Below, piece by piece: positions 56,638 to 63,977 of a DNA stretch of 63,977 bases. The notes under the pieces are model-generated. The model was not told where the DNA came from. It saw only the letters and a list, made by a program, of their open reading frames with translations, and ran no database searches. The DNA lies in contig NZ_MZGS01000032.1 in assembly GCF_003111625.1 (NCBI RefSeq), forward strand, positions 1 through 63,977, given 5' to 3'. The translations under genes were made by a program, and so were the position numbers. Position 1 is the stretch's first letter, and each line of letters begins with the position of its first letter. This stretch comes from Methanobrevibacter thaueri (GTDB lineage Archaea; Methanobacteriota; Methanobacteria; Methanobacteriales; Methanobacteriaceae).

Positions 56638-57831
56638 TTATTTTTCACTGGCTGAAATACCTGCCAGGTACCCTGTTGAAAATGCAATTTTAAGATTATA
56701 CCCGCCGGTAGGTCCATGAGCATCCAAAACCTCACCTGCAAAATATAAACCTGGTGTTAATGTAGACTCCATTGTTTTTGGGTTTATATAATCCAAATCA
56801 ACACCACCAATAGTTATTTTGGCCAATTTGCTGTTGAAACCAGTGATTTTAAAAGTGAATCTCTTAAGATTTTCAATCAATTTATTCTTGCTTTTCTTAT
56901 TGATTTGGGATAATATAATGTCCTTTTCAATTCCTATTTCATCTAAAAAGAAATTGATGAAGCTGTTTGTCAAAAATAGTTTCAAGTAGTTTTTCAAGTG
57001 GGTCTTGCCCTTGGCTTGAAAGTCTTTTGTGAACTTCTCCTTCAGATTTTCACGTGAAAATTCCGGGCATAAATCAATAGCTATCTCCAAATCCAAATCG
57101 GGCTCATTTTCTAATAAGCTATATGTTATATCTCGGGATATCTCATTGCTCAGGTTTATGATGCCTGGGCCTGTCAGGCCAACATGTGAAAACAATACAT
57201 TTCCCCTGACCTTGCTTTTCTTATAACTTATAATGACATCATACAGTGTTACTCCCGCAATATCTGACAAATCCCTTTTGGTTATCAATGGAGTGAGGCC
57301 ATATTTGATGTCTGTTATAGGATGTGAAGTCAATGAGTAATTACTGATGTTGCAGCCCGTTTGCGGGTAGGTTACTCCGCCTGTGGCGATGATGATCTTC
57401 TCCGCTTTGATTTCATCATTGATGATAAAGCCTTCAGTTATAGTTTTAACTTCGAAGTTATAAGTTATACTTACATCTTCAAGAAGTTCGGTCAGACCAT
57501 CAAGGACATCCCTTGATTTTCCGCTTTCGGGAAAAATTCTATTGTCATCCTCCTCAACAAAATCAAAATCAAAAAGCGCGAGTAAATCCTCGTTTGTAAA
57601 TGAGTAAAATGAGTGTTTTAAAAAGTTTTTATTGTTAAAAAAAGTTAATAGCTGTTTGATTGGTTTGGAATTTGTAATATTGCATCTTCCACCTCCAGTC
57701 AAGAGTAGCTTGCGACCTAACTGGGAGTTTTTTTCAAGCAATATCACATTAGAGGAATTTTGACTGGCTGCGATTGCAGCCATGATTCCTGCTGGTCCTC
57801 CACCAATAATAGCTATATCGTATTCCTTCAT
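56638..57831 (-). CDS. NAD(P)/FAD-dependent oxidoreductase, BaiN/HI0933-like
   Basis: This 397-residue flavoprotein has an N-terminal FAD dinucleotide fold (DIAIIGGGPAGIMAA) followed by KLLLTGGGRCNITN. The C-terminal motif GEVLDAHGPTGGYNLKIAFSTG is typical of the HI0933/YhiN/BaiN family. Few members have an assigned substrate. I place the start at the ATG at 57831, which begins the dinucleotide fold and lies 5 nt after the aspS stop; the longer frame would overlap aspS with non-family sequence. It is probably co-transcribed with aspS. Confidence 0.85.
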   Translation of the reverse strand: MKEYDIAIIGGGPAGIMAAIAASQNSSNVILLEKNSQLGRKLLLTGGGRCNITNSKPIKQLLTFFNNKNFLKHSFYSFTNEDLLALFDFDFVEEDDNRIFPESGKSRDVLDGLTELLEDVSITYNFEVKTITEGFIINDEIKAEKIIIATGGVTYPQTGCNISNYSLTSHPITDIKYGLTPLITKRDLSDIAGVTLYDVIISYKKSKVRGNVLFSHVGLTGPGIINLSNEISRDITYSLLENEPDLDLEIAIDLCPEFSRENLKEKFTKDFQAKGKTHLKNYLKLFLTNSFINFFLDEIGIEKDIILSQINKKSKNKLIENLKRFTFKITGFNSKLAKITIGGVDLDYINPKTMESTLTPGLYFAGEVLDAHGPTGGYNLKIAFSTGYLAGISASEK

Positions 57832-57836
57832 AGAAT

Positions 57837-59156
57837 CTAAGGAGTTAATCTGTGTCTGTCCCTTGGGAAGAGTACACATTCACGGATGTTTTCAGCACCG
57901 GTAAGTACCATGGTTAATCTGTCAGCACCGACTCCCCAACCTGCGTGTGGAGGCATTCCGTATTCAAACGCTTTCAAGTAGCTGCCAAATCCTGCAGGGT
58001 TCAATCCTCTTTCCTCGATTTGTTTTACGAGCAAGTCATATTGGTGTACACGGGTAGCACCTGAGGATAATTCTAAATTGTTATACATTAAGTCAAATGC
58101 ATGAGAGTATTGTTCTTCGCCTTCAACAGGCATTACGTAGAACGGTTTGATTTCACTAGGCCATCTGGTAAGGAAGTAGAATCCTCCCATTGTGTCTCCT
58201 AAAGCCTTTTCAGCTTCACGGGATAGGTCTTCTCCCCATTCCATAGGAACATCTTTTGAGTTTACGATGTCAACGGCTTCATCATAGGTGACTACAGGGA
58301 AATCCCCTTTAGGAACTTCAAGCTCATGACCCAATACAGCCAATTCGTCAGCACAGTTTTCGTTGACGTCTTTCAATACATTGATGAGCATGTCGTTTAG
58401 GATTTTCATTACATCTTCATCATCAGCAAATGAAGCTTCTGCATCTATGGAAACGGCTTCGTTCAGGTGTCTGAGTGTATCATGCTCTTCTGCTCTGAAA
58501 ATCTGACCGATTTCAAATACCTTGTCCATTCCAGCAGCCATCATCATCTGCTTGTACAGTTGTGGGGACTGGCCTAAAAATGCCTCTTTTTCAAAGTATG
58601 TAATCGGGAATAATTCTGTTCCTCCTTCGGTAGCAGATGCCACTAATTTAGGAGTGTTGATTTCATAAAATCCATTATCATAGAAGTAATCTCTTATGGT
58701 ATGGAACATTTGTCCTTTGATTTTGAAAATAGCAGAAACGTTTTCCTTTCTGATATCCAAGAATCTTGAATCTAATCTTGTGTCTATTCCTGCTTTTACC
58801 TTTTCTGTTGGATCCATCGGTAAAGGTTGGTTAGCCAAGTTCAATACTTTGACTTCTTTAGGAATGATTTCAACACCGTTTGGTGCTTTTCCAGCTTCCT
58901 GTACTAAACCTTTTATCGCTACAACGGACTCTTTTCTGAATTCTCTTAATTCTTCCATTATTTTTTCGTCAACTTTTTTGCTTGGAGCGGTTACTTGAAC
59001 TCTGCCTGTAACATCACGAATGATGACAAACATGATCCCGCCGAAATCACGGATTTCGTGCACCCAACCCATGATTGTGATGTCACTGCCTGCAATTTCA
59101 GGAGTACATTCACTAGCGTAGTTTGTTCTTCTCCAATCGTTTAATAAACCTTGCAA
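57837..59156 (-). CDS. aspS: Aspartyl-tRNA synthetase (archaeal, class IIb)
   Basis: This 439-residue synthetase has an N-terminal OB-fold anticodon domain ([15 protein letters not shown]-like segment, residues ~20-100). The class II core follows, with motif 2 ([15 protein letters not shown]) and motif 3 ([15 protein letters not shown]). It may be non-discriminating and also charge tRNA-Asn, as in many archaea, which then use GatCAB. I place the start at a TTG at 59156 because GAGGTGA lies 5 nt upstream. The longest frame begins at a GTG that is part of that site. Confidence 0.93.
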   Translation of the reverse strand: MQGLLNDWRRTNYASECTPEIAGSDITIMGWVHEIRDFGGIMFVIIRDVTGRVQVTAPSKKVDEKIMEELREFRKESVVAIKGLVQEAGKAPNGVEIIPKEVKVLNLANQPLPMDPTEKVKAGIDTRLDSRFLDIRKENVSAIFKIKGQMFHTIRDYFYDNGFYEINTPKLVASATEGGTELFPITYFEKEAFLGQSPQLYKQMMMAAGMDKVFEIGQIFRAEEHDTLRHLNEAVSIDAEASFADDEDVMKILNDMLINVLKDVNENCADELAVLGHELEVPKGDFPVVTYDEAVDIVNSKDVPMEWGEDLSREAEKALGDTMGGFYFLTRWPSEIKPFYVMPVEGEEQYSHAFDLMYNNLELSSGATRVHQYDLLVKQIEERGLNPAGFGSYLKAFEYGMPPHAGWGVGADRLTMVLTGAENIRECVLFPRDRHRLTP

Positions 59157-59218
59157 ATTATTCACCTCGAGGTTTGTAAAAATAATTTAATTAAATTATT
59201 AAAAATTTAAAAATAAGT

Positions 59219-59269
59219 GTTGTCTAAGTTTATAGGAAAAACCCATAAACTACTACCAGATTAGACAAC
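59219..59269. ncRNA. Nested inverted repeat in the aspS leader region
   Basis: GTTGTCTAA (59219-59227) and TTAGACAAC (59261-59269) are perfectly complementary. Within them GTTTAT (59228-59233) pairs with ATAAAC (59245-59250), and a 10-nt one-sided bulge (59251-59260) is left. On the minus strand it lies 60-115 nt before aspS and is followed by T-rich sequence. It could be a leader control element or the end of an upstream transcript. No known RNA family is recognised. Confidence 0.4.
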
Positions 59270-59491
59270 TGTTTATTACCTGATTTCTTTCTTGTATAGA
59301 AAGTGGCGAATATGAAAAAACATATTCTATAATAAAATAGAATAACATAATATATAAAGTTAACTAAACTATTCAATAACAAGTTATTTTTAAAAATAAA
59401 GATATGATTAATTATTAAATATAAAAAATAAGGATTATGAGAAGAAATTAAGATAAAATAAGAAAATATACATTAAATAAAAAGAATTAAA

Positions 59492-59557
59492 TAAGGTTGG
59501 GAAGAGTTACGCAAAACTTCCAGCTGGTAGACCTTGAAAAATCAAGAACCAACCTTA
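59492..59557. ncRNA. Three-way-junction-like inverted repeat
   Basis: TAAGGTTGG (59492-59500) and CCAACCTTA (59549-59557) enclose two hairpins: GAAG...CTTC (59501-59520) and CTTGA-AAAA-TCAAG (59533-59546). They are separated by CAGCTGGTAGAC. The three stems form a compact junction. On the minus strand it lies 29 nt after the 28-residue ORF and runs into a T-rich tract, so it may be that transcript's 3' end. The strand is not certain. Confidence 0.4.
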
Positions 59558-59585
59558 CAAAATTCATCAGTCATAAGAGATTACC

Positions 59586-59672
59586 CTAGCCACGGTAATG
59601 ATTATAGATTACAATGACATCAAGCATAATCAATACTATGTCAAGTACAACCAGAATACCTAACAGAACCAT
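59586..59672 (-). CDS. Candidate 28-residue hydrophobic peptide
   Basis: The minus-strand frame reads as a single membrane helix (MVLLGILVVLDIVLIMLDVI) followed by a short polar end (YNHYRG). A strong GGAGGTGA Shine-Dalgarno is present but overlaps the ATG, so the exact start is uncertain; a near-cognate CTG two codons on has the normal 5-nt spacing. The Shine-Dalgarno can pair with CCTC just upstream (59687-59690 with 59675-59678). A hairpin ATTACC/GGTAAT (59580-59599) covers the stop. The size, hydrophobicity and masked ribosome-binding site resemble type I toxins, but this is only a resemblance. Confidence 0.35.
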   Translation of the reverse strand: MVLLGILVVLDIVLIMLDVIVIYNHYRG

Positions 59673-59877
59673 CACCTCCAATACAAGAGGAAAAATAGAC
59701 ATACATAACTAGATTTCCAATCAGGCAATTAAGTTATTAATTCATCTATTGAGTGAAATATATAAAAATCATGATATTTAAATAATGTAGAATCTGTTTT
59801 AGCAAAATTAAAGTTATTTCATAAAGTTATAAATGAATTGAAAAATTGTAATGAAAATAAAAAAAGCGGATAAGATA

Positions 59878-60417
59878 TCAGAACTTATCCTTATCCAATG
59901 TTTTGACAACCTTGGCAGGAATGCCGACAGCAACCTCATAGTCGCCAATGTCCTTTGTAACGATGGCACCGGCACCGACAATCGCATATTCCCCGATTGT
60001 AACACCAGGAAGGATGCTTGCTCCTGCACCGATCCATGCTCCCTTTTTGATGTGAATAGGTTTACATGTTAGAACTTGCCTGTCATACTCATCGTGGTTG
60101 TTTGAGAGAAGCTGAACATTTGCGGCAAGCATGACATCATCCTCGATTGTTATTCCGCCACGGGCCATCAGTAATGAGTTGGAGTTGATGAAAACATTAT
60201 TGCCCACTTTCAGACGGTCAAATGCCGCACCAGCAATAGGAGCCATGATTTGACTGTTTTCACCTAAATTATCGCCCAACAGCTCTTTTAAAAGACTGTT
60301 GTACTCATCGGTGTTTGGCATTGTGTGATTGAGCTTAAAAACTATTTCTGCCATTTCACCGGCCTTGGTCATTTCCTCTTCAGTCATTTCCCTCATGTCA
60401 ACTCTTTCAAAATCCAT
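59878..60417 (-). CDS. Maltose/galactoside O-acetyltransferase family protein
   Basis: This 179-residue enzyme has an N-terminal helical cap. From about residue 60 it has a left-handed beta-helix of hexapeptide repeats (VGNNVFINSN, ITIEDDVMLAANV, IKKGAWIGAGASILPGVTIG, YAIVGAGAIVTKDI). The active-site His is in LLSNNHD. Such LacA/NodL-type enzymes acetylate sugars from acetyl-CoA as trimers. The ATG directly follows the hisD stop, so translation is coupled, although no role in histidine synthesis is known. The acceptor is unknown. Confidence 0.85.
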   Translation of the reverse strand: MDFERVDMREMTEEEMTKAGEMAEIVFKLNHTMPNTDEYNSLLKELLGDNLGENSQIMAPIAGAAFDRLKVGNNVFINSNSLLMARGGITIEDDVMLAANVQLLSNNHDEYDRQVLTCKPIHIKKGAWIGAGASILPGVTIGEYAIVGAGAIVTKDIGDYEVAVGIPAKVVKTLDKDKF

Positions 60418-61695
60418 CTAATCATCCCTTAATCTTGTTTTGAATGAGTTTGCATGTGCAAAGAATCCCTCATATTCAGCAATCGGAACAGAAGTTTTTG
60501 AAAGTTCTTTCAAACCGTCTCTGGTAAGTCTTTGAACGGTAGGCTTTTTGATGAAGGCTTCAGTGGACAGTCCGGAATACATTTTGGCCCCGCCGCCTGT
60601 AGGCAATACGTGGTTTGTTCCGGATCCATAGTCTCCAGCGGCAACAGGTGAATAAGCGCCTAAAAAGATTGAACCCGCATTGTTGATGTGTGATAATGTT
60701 TCGTCATCGTCCTTGGTGGATATGATTAAATGTTCAGGAGCGTATTCGTTTGTAACGTAAATTGCTTCCTCAAATGTGTCTGTGATAATGATTTTTCCAC
60801 TTTTTGATAATGACTCTTCAATGATTTCGCGTCTAGGAGCGGATTCGGTTAATTTCTTAACGAATTCATCTGTTTTGAGAGCTAAATCTTCACTATCTGT
60901 CACTAAAAAACATGAAGCGTTAGGATCATGCTCTGCCTGTGCCAAAATATCTGTTGCTAAAAATTCAGGATTTGCAGTTTCATCAGCTAAAATCAGCACT
61001 TCAGACGGACCTGCCGGAAACTCAATATCTACTTGACCATAGACAAGTTTCTTTGCGGCAGTGACAAATATATTTCCAGGACCAACAATCTTTTCCACTT
61101 GAGGAATTGATTCGGTTCCATATGCAAGCGCTGCAATTGCCTGTGCTCCTCCAACCTTATATATCGCATCGGCACCTGCAATGTCGGCTGCAACCAAAAT
61201 TGCATCAAGGATCTTGCCGTCCTTTTGTGGAGGGGTGACACAAACCACATTTTCAACCCCTGCGATTTTTGCAGGTATCACTGTCATTAATATTGATGAA
61301 GGATATGCCGCTCTTCCGCCAGGTATGTAGCATCCTGCTGAGTTAATCGGCCTTACAATCTGGCCGGCAACTATTCCGGGATTGACTTCCATTTCCCATT
61401 CAGATGGAATTTGCTTTTTATGAAATCTTTCGATATTATTTGCAGCATTTTTCAAAGCGGTCAATAATTCATCATCCAATGTTTCATATGCCTCTTCAAT
61501 TTCATCTTTGGATACTTTCAAATTTTCTATTAGAACACCATCAAATTTTTCAGTATATTGGCGAATTGCCTTATCTTTTTCTATTCGAACATTTTCCAAA
61601 ATCTCAGATACTGTCCCCAAAACATTATTGACATCCTGTTCTGACCTTTTAATTGTATCTTCCAAATCAATTTCAGAGTATTTTAATATTTCCAT
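60418..61695 (-). CDS. hisD: Histidinol dehydrogenase
   Basis: This 425-residue NAD-dependent zinc enzyme oxidises histidinol to histidine in two steps, ending the pathway. Family features are the [13 protein letters not shown] region, [12 protein letters not shown]-type segment (residues ~225-240), [13 protein letters not shown] with zinc/active-site residues, and [11 protein letters not shown] with the catalytic region. It lies 7 nt after ilvD and is joined directly to the acetyltransferase gene. Confidence 0.97.
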   Translation of the reverse strand: MEILKYSEIDLEDTIKRSEQDVNNVLGTVSEILENVRIEKDKAIRQYTEKFDGVLIENLKVSKDEIEEAYETLDDELLTALKNAANNIERFHKKQIPSEWEMEVNPGIVAGQIVRPINSAGCYIPGGRAAYPSSILMTVIPAKIAGVENVVCVTPPQKDGKILDAILVAADIAGADAIYKVGGAQAIAALAYGTESIPQVEKIVGPGNIFVTAAKKLVYGQVDIEFPAGPSEVLILADETANPEFLATDILAQAEHDPNASCFLVTDSEDLALKTDEFVKKLTESAPRREIIEESLSKSGKIIITDTFEEAIYVTNEYAPEHLIISTKDDDETLSHINNAGSIFLGAYSPVAAGDYGSGTNHVLPTGGGAKMYSGLSTEAFIKKPTVQRLTRDGLKELSKTSVPIAEYEGFFAHANSFKTRLRDD

Positions 61696-61702
61696 GATTA
61701 CA

Positions 61703-63352
61703 CTACCTTAAAATAGCACCGGTGTCTGCTGAGTGAACAAGCTTTTGATATAATGCCAACCATCCTGAAACATCACTTTCAGGGTGTTTAACTTCTTTTA
61801 ACCTTGCTTCGATTTCTTCATCGGACAACTCGACACTGATGGATCTGTTCTCAATGTCTATTTCTATGATGTCACCATTTTGAATTGCAGCAATAGGTCC
61901 GTCTTCCCTTGCCTCAGGGGATACATGTCCGATACATGGCCCTCTGGTTCCTCCTGAAAATCTTCCGTCGGTTATAAGTCCGACATCCTTGATGTTCATT
62001 CCTGCAAGAGCGGAAGTAGGGTTTAACATTTCACGCATTCCAGGTCCTCCTTTAGGCCCTTCATATCTGATTACCACAATGTCACCCTCTTCGATTTCGT
62101 GGTCAAATATTGCCTTTGTAACGTCCTCTTCTGAATCATATACCTTTGCAGGCCCTTTAAGATGCATTAAGTTATCTGCAACAGCACCTTTTTTAACTAC
62201 ACTGCCGTTAGGTGCAAGATTACCTTTAAGGATTGCTATTCCCCCATCTTTATGTACAGGATTATCTAAAGTATGGATAACATCGGTGTTTTTGTTTTCA
62301 ACACTTTCCAGGTTCTCAGCAATAGTCTTTCCTGTTACGGTCAGCTGATTGGTGTCAATCTTATCTCCCAATGTTTTAAGAACTGCCTGGATACCACCGG
62401 CCAGGTGCAGGTCCATCATTGAATCCTCACCTGCAGGAGAGATAAGTGCAATGTGGGGAACGTTTCTTGATATTTCATCAAACAATTCCAAATCAACATC
62501 AATGCCGTCGACTTCACTGGCGATTGCAGGTATGTGAAGTGCTGTATTGGAAGATCCTCCCAATGCCATGTCAACCGCAATGGCGTTGTTGAAGGCTTCC
62601 TGAGTCAAAATGTCTGAAGGTTTGATATCATCTTCAACAAGCTTGATAATCTGCTTACCTGATTCAAATGCAATCTGGTTATTCTCTTCGGTTCTTGCAT
62701 GGGTTGTAGCGCAGGTTGGAAGGGAAAGGCCGAATGTTTCGGTTATGCATGCCATTGTATTTGCTGTGAATAGTCCGGAGCAGCTTCCTGCACCAGGACA
62801 GGCGCATTTTTCAAGTTCAGTTACTTCCTCTTCAGTCATTTTTCCTGCAGAATAAGCGCCGACTGCCTCAAATACTGTAATCAAATCAGCAGGTTTACCA
62901 TTATACTCACCTGATGCCATCGGTCCACCTGTAACTACAATTGAAGGCACATTCACTCTAGCAGCTCCCATTATCATGCCCGGAACCACCTTGTCACAGC
63001 TTGGAATCAATACCAATCCATCGAAAGCATGGCCTTTTGTCATGCTTTCAACAGTCGCTGCGATAATCTCTCTTGAAGGAAGGGAATATTTCATTCCTTC
63101 GTGGTTCATGCTGATTCCGTCACAAACCGCCATGGTATCAAATTCAAATGGAATACCTCCAGCAGCCACAATACCTTCTTTTACAAATTCAACAAGCTCT
63201 CTTAAGTGAATATGACCAGGAACAATGTCTGTAAAACTATTTGCTATACCAATAAATGGTTTTTTAAAGTCATCATCATCAAGTCCACAAGCTCTTAGTA
63301 ATGATCTGTGTGGGGCTCTTTGAATTCCTTTTTTTACACTATCACTTTTCAT
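61703..63352 (-). CDS. ilvD: Dihydroxy-acid dehydratase
   Basis: This 549-residue iron-sulfur enzyme dehydrates dihydroxyisovalerate and dihydroxymethylvalerate, following IlvC. Cluster-ligand cysteines are visible in the [20 protein letters not shown] region, in [12 protein letters not shown], and in [18 protein letters not shown]. The C-terminal part has [21 protein letters not shown]. It heads the ilvD-hisD-acetyltransferase unit. TGTGA lies 5 nt before the ATG. ilvBNC are about 16 kb away. Confidence 0.97.
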   Translation of the reverse strand: MKSDSVKKGIQRAPHRSLLRACGLDDDDFKKPFIGIANSFTDIVPGHIHLRELVEFVKEGIVAAGGIPFEFDTMAVCDGISMNHEGMKYSLPSREIIAATVESMTKGHAFDGLVLIPSCDKVVPGMIMGAARVNVPSIVVTGGPMASGEYNGKPADLITVFEAVGAYSAGKMTEEEVTELEKCACPGAGSCSGLFTANTMACITETFGLSLPTCATTHARTEENNQIAFESGKQIIKLVEDDIKPSDILTQEAFNNAIAVDMALGGSSNTALHIPAIASEVDGIDVDLELFDEISRNVPHIALISPAGEDSMMDLHLAGGIQAVLKTLGDKIDTNQLTVTGKTIAENLESVENKNTDVIHTLDNPVHKDGGIAILKGNLAPNGSVVKKGAVADNLMHLKGPAKVYDSEEDVTKAIFDHEIEEGDIVVIRYEGPKGGPGMREMLNPTSALAGMNIKDVGLITDGRFSGGTRGPCIGHVSPEAREDGPIAAIQNGDIIEIDIENRSISVELSDEEIEARLKEVKHPESDVSGWLALYQKLVHSADTGAILR

Positions 63353-63618
63353 TTAATCACACAATATAATTTAATCAATAATATATATCTCATTAATAAC
63401 TTTTAAAATATTGGAATTGTGTGAAAATGTTGAATCTGTTTGATTGAATGTAGATAAACAATATTGTTTTTTAAAGATTGTGTGAATGGATCAATATATT
63501 GAAAAGTAAGTATTTTTAAATGACAGTTTTTTGAGAATAAGTGATGAATTTTTATTGGTAAATTCTATTAAATTGAAATGGGAGTGTCCGCTATTTCTCC
63601 TTTGAATTTTTTTTTAAT
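63353..63618. other. Intergenic region between ilvD and a transposase, with candidate IS end
   Basis: AT-rich sequence without a gene. The end nearest ilvD must hold the ilvD promoter. At 63577-63600 a locally GC-richer stretch (GGGAGTGTCCGC then TATTTCTCC) lies 19 nt from the transposase stop and has the look of an insertion-sequence terminal inverted repeat. The other end of the element is outside the window, so this cannot be confirmed here. Confidence 0.35.
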
Positions 63619-63977
63619 TTAATTTTTGAAATCTATGATTTTATCATGTTCAATTATGTAATTATTTGTCCATTTGTCAAATATGTTTATGTTTGTTTGT
63701 TGTTTTTGTTTTTCTTTCTTTATTTCATTTAATATTTTGTTTAGAGTTTTGTTATTGATGTGTTTGTGTATTTTTTTGATGTTGTGGGTTGTTGTTGTTC
63801 GTGTCATTTCGTTATTTGCTTTTTTTATTCCTTTTGTTTTTATTCCTCTGAAATTACGTGATTCAAGTAAAATTGCGAATCCTCCTTCTGCGTAGGGTCC
63901 TCTGCCTGCATATGCGTTTTGTCCGTATTCTGTGTAGTATTCATTTTTTATTTTATCTAAAATGGGGTCAAATTTCT
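63619..63977 (-). mobile_element. Transposase C-terminus (IS1182/IS5-type DDE), cut by the window edge
   Basis: The minus-strand frame is open from the right edge to the stop and shows 119 residues without a start. It contains YAEGGFAILLESRNFRGIKT followed by THNIKKIHKHI. This matches the usual C-terminal layout of IS1182-like transposases (VEGxFG-K-FRRF ... YNINKLH), including the DDE Glu in AEG. The last ~45 residues are Lys/Asn-rich. Whether the full element is intact cannot be seen. The shorter ATG-initiated frame at 63807 is only an internal part of this gene. Confidence 0.65.

Larger units (their letters stand above)
59157..59877. other. Long intergenic region upstream of aspS with structured elements
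   Basis: These 721 bases contain no protein gene of normal size. They hold two strong inverted repeats (59219-59269 and 59492-59557) and a candidate 28-residue hydrophobic peptide on the minus strand (59586-59672). The flanks are AT-rich: 59270-59490 upstream of the first repeat and 59700-59870 show nothing I can assign. The aspS promoter and leader must lie within the first part. Confidence 0.5.

Noticed and set aside
59492-59557. Possible tRNA because of the box-like AGCTGGTAG sequence
   Set aside because: The stems do not form a cloverleaf, there is no anticodon arm or T-loop sequence, and the spacing is wrong.
59560-59590. C/D box sRNA suggested by TGATGA and CTGA on the minus strand
   Set aside because: The boxes overlap in a single GACTGATGA and no second C'/D' pair with guide spacers is present.
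63619-63807. A free-standing 62-residue protein
   Set aside because: The frame stays open upstream of its ATG to the window edge with transposase-like sequence, so it is the end of a longer gene.

Overview
The window is AT-rich archaeal DNA, almost certainly from a gut or rumen methanogen of the Methanobacteriales, most likely Methanobrevibacter. Evidence: methanogenesis marker protein 12, a Fae-Hps fusion, CfbB/CbiA, archaeal-type ThrRS, ArgRS and AspRS, an LSm protein, an archaeal signal peptidase, and very large Lys-rich adhesin-like surface proteins with pseudomurein-methanogen character. Genes often start 5 nt after an AGGTGA-type Shine-Dalgarno, and I used that spacing to correct several starts. 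I recognise no tRNA, rRNA or CRISPR array.

Layout. 1-4.0 kb: hisB, a 2x[4Fe-4S] ferredoxin, a ModE-type regulator, a lipid-linked sugar flippase and an iron-sulfur flavoprotein, all on the minus strand. 4.2-20.9 kb: a minus-strand surface locus. It contains three DUF3344 wall proteins, a secreted and membrane-anchored CobN-like chelatase, a DUF2162 membrane protein, an ExbB/TolQ channel and a DUF2149 protein. 21-25.3 kb: a coiled-coil protein, a zinc-ribbon protein, fae-hps and thrS. 25.6-35.6 kb: one 3341-residue beta-helix/Ig-repeat adhesin. 35.9-38.3 kb: cfbB/cbiA coupled to a polysaccharide polymerase-like protein. 38.4-41.6 kb: a membrane Mrr-like protein, surE, an unlisted 47-residue ORF, LSm and marker 12. 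41.6-45.5 kb: ilvB-ilvN-carbonic anhydrase-ilvC. 45.6-49.3 kb: two small membrane proteins, argF, a TMEM175-like protein and purD. 49.4-52.5 kb: a small Ig-like surface protein and a MATE-MarR-nitroreductase operon with two palindromic operators. 52.5-59.2 kb: argS, signal peptidase, hemL, cbiC, a flavoprotein and aspS. 59.2-59.9 kb: a non-coding stretch with structured elements and a candidate 28-residue hydrophobic peptide. 59.9-63.4 kb: acetyltransferase, hisD and ilvD. The right edge cuts a transposase gene.

How the genes fit together. Branched-chain amino acid (ilvBNCD), histidine (hisB, hisD), arginine (argF), purine (purD) and tetrapyrrole (hemL, cbiC, cfbB/cbiA) genes show a prototroph. 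The most interesting part is 4.2-20.9 kb. The order CobN-like, DUF2162, ExbB, DUF2149 matches, as I recall it, hmuS-T-U-V of Bacteroidetes haem-uptake operons, but here it sits in a cell without an outer membrane. The DUF3344 wall proteins lie where HmuY/HmuR would be. I propose a proton-driven surface system that handles a metallated tetrapyrrole or its metal. This is inference and has not been tested.
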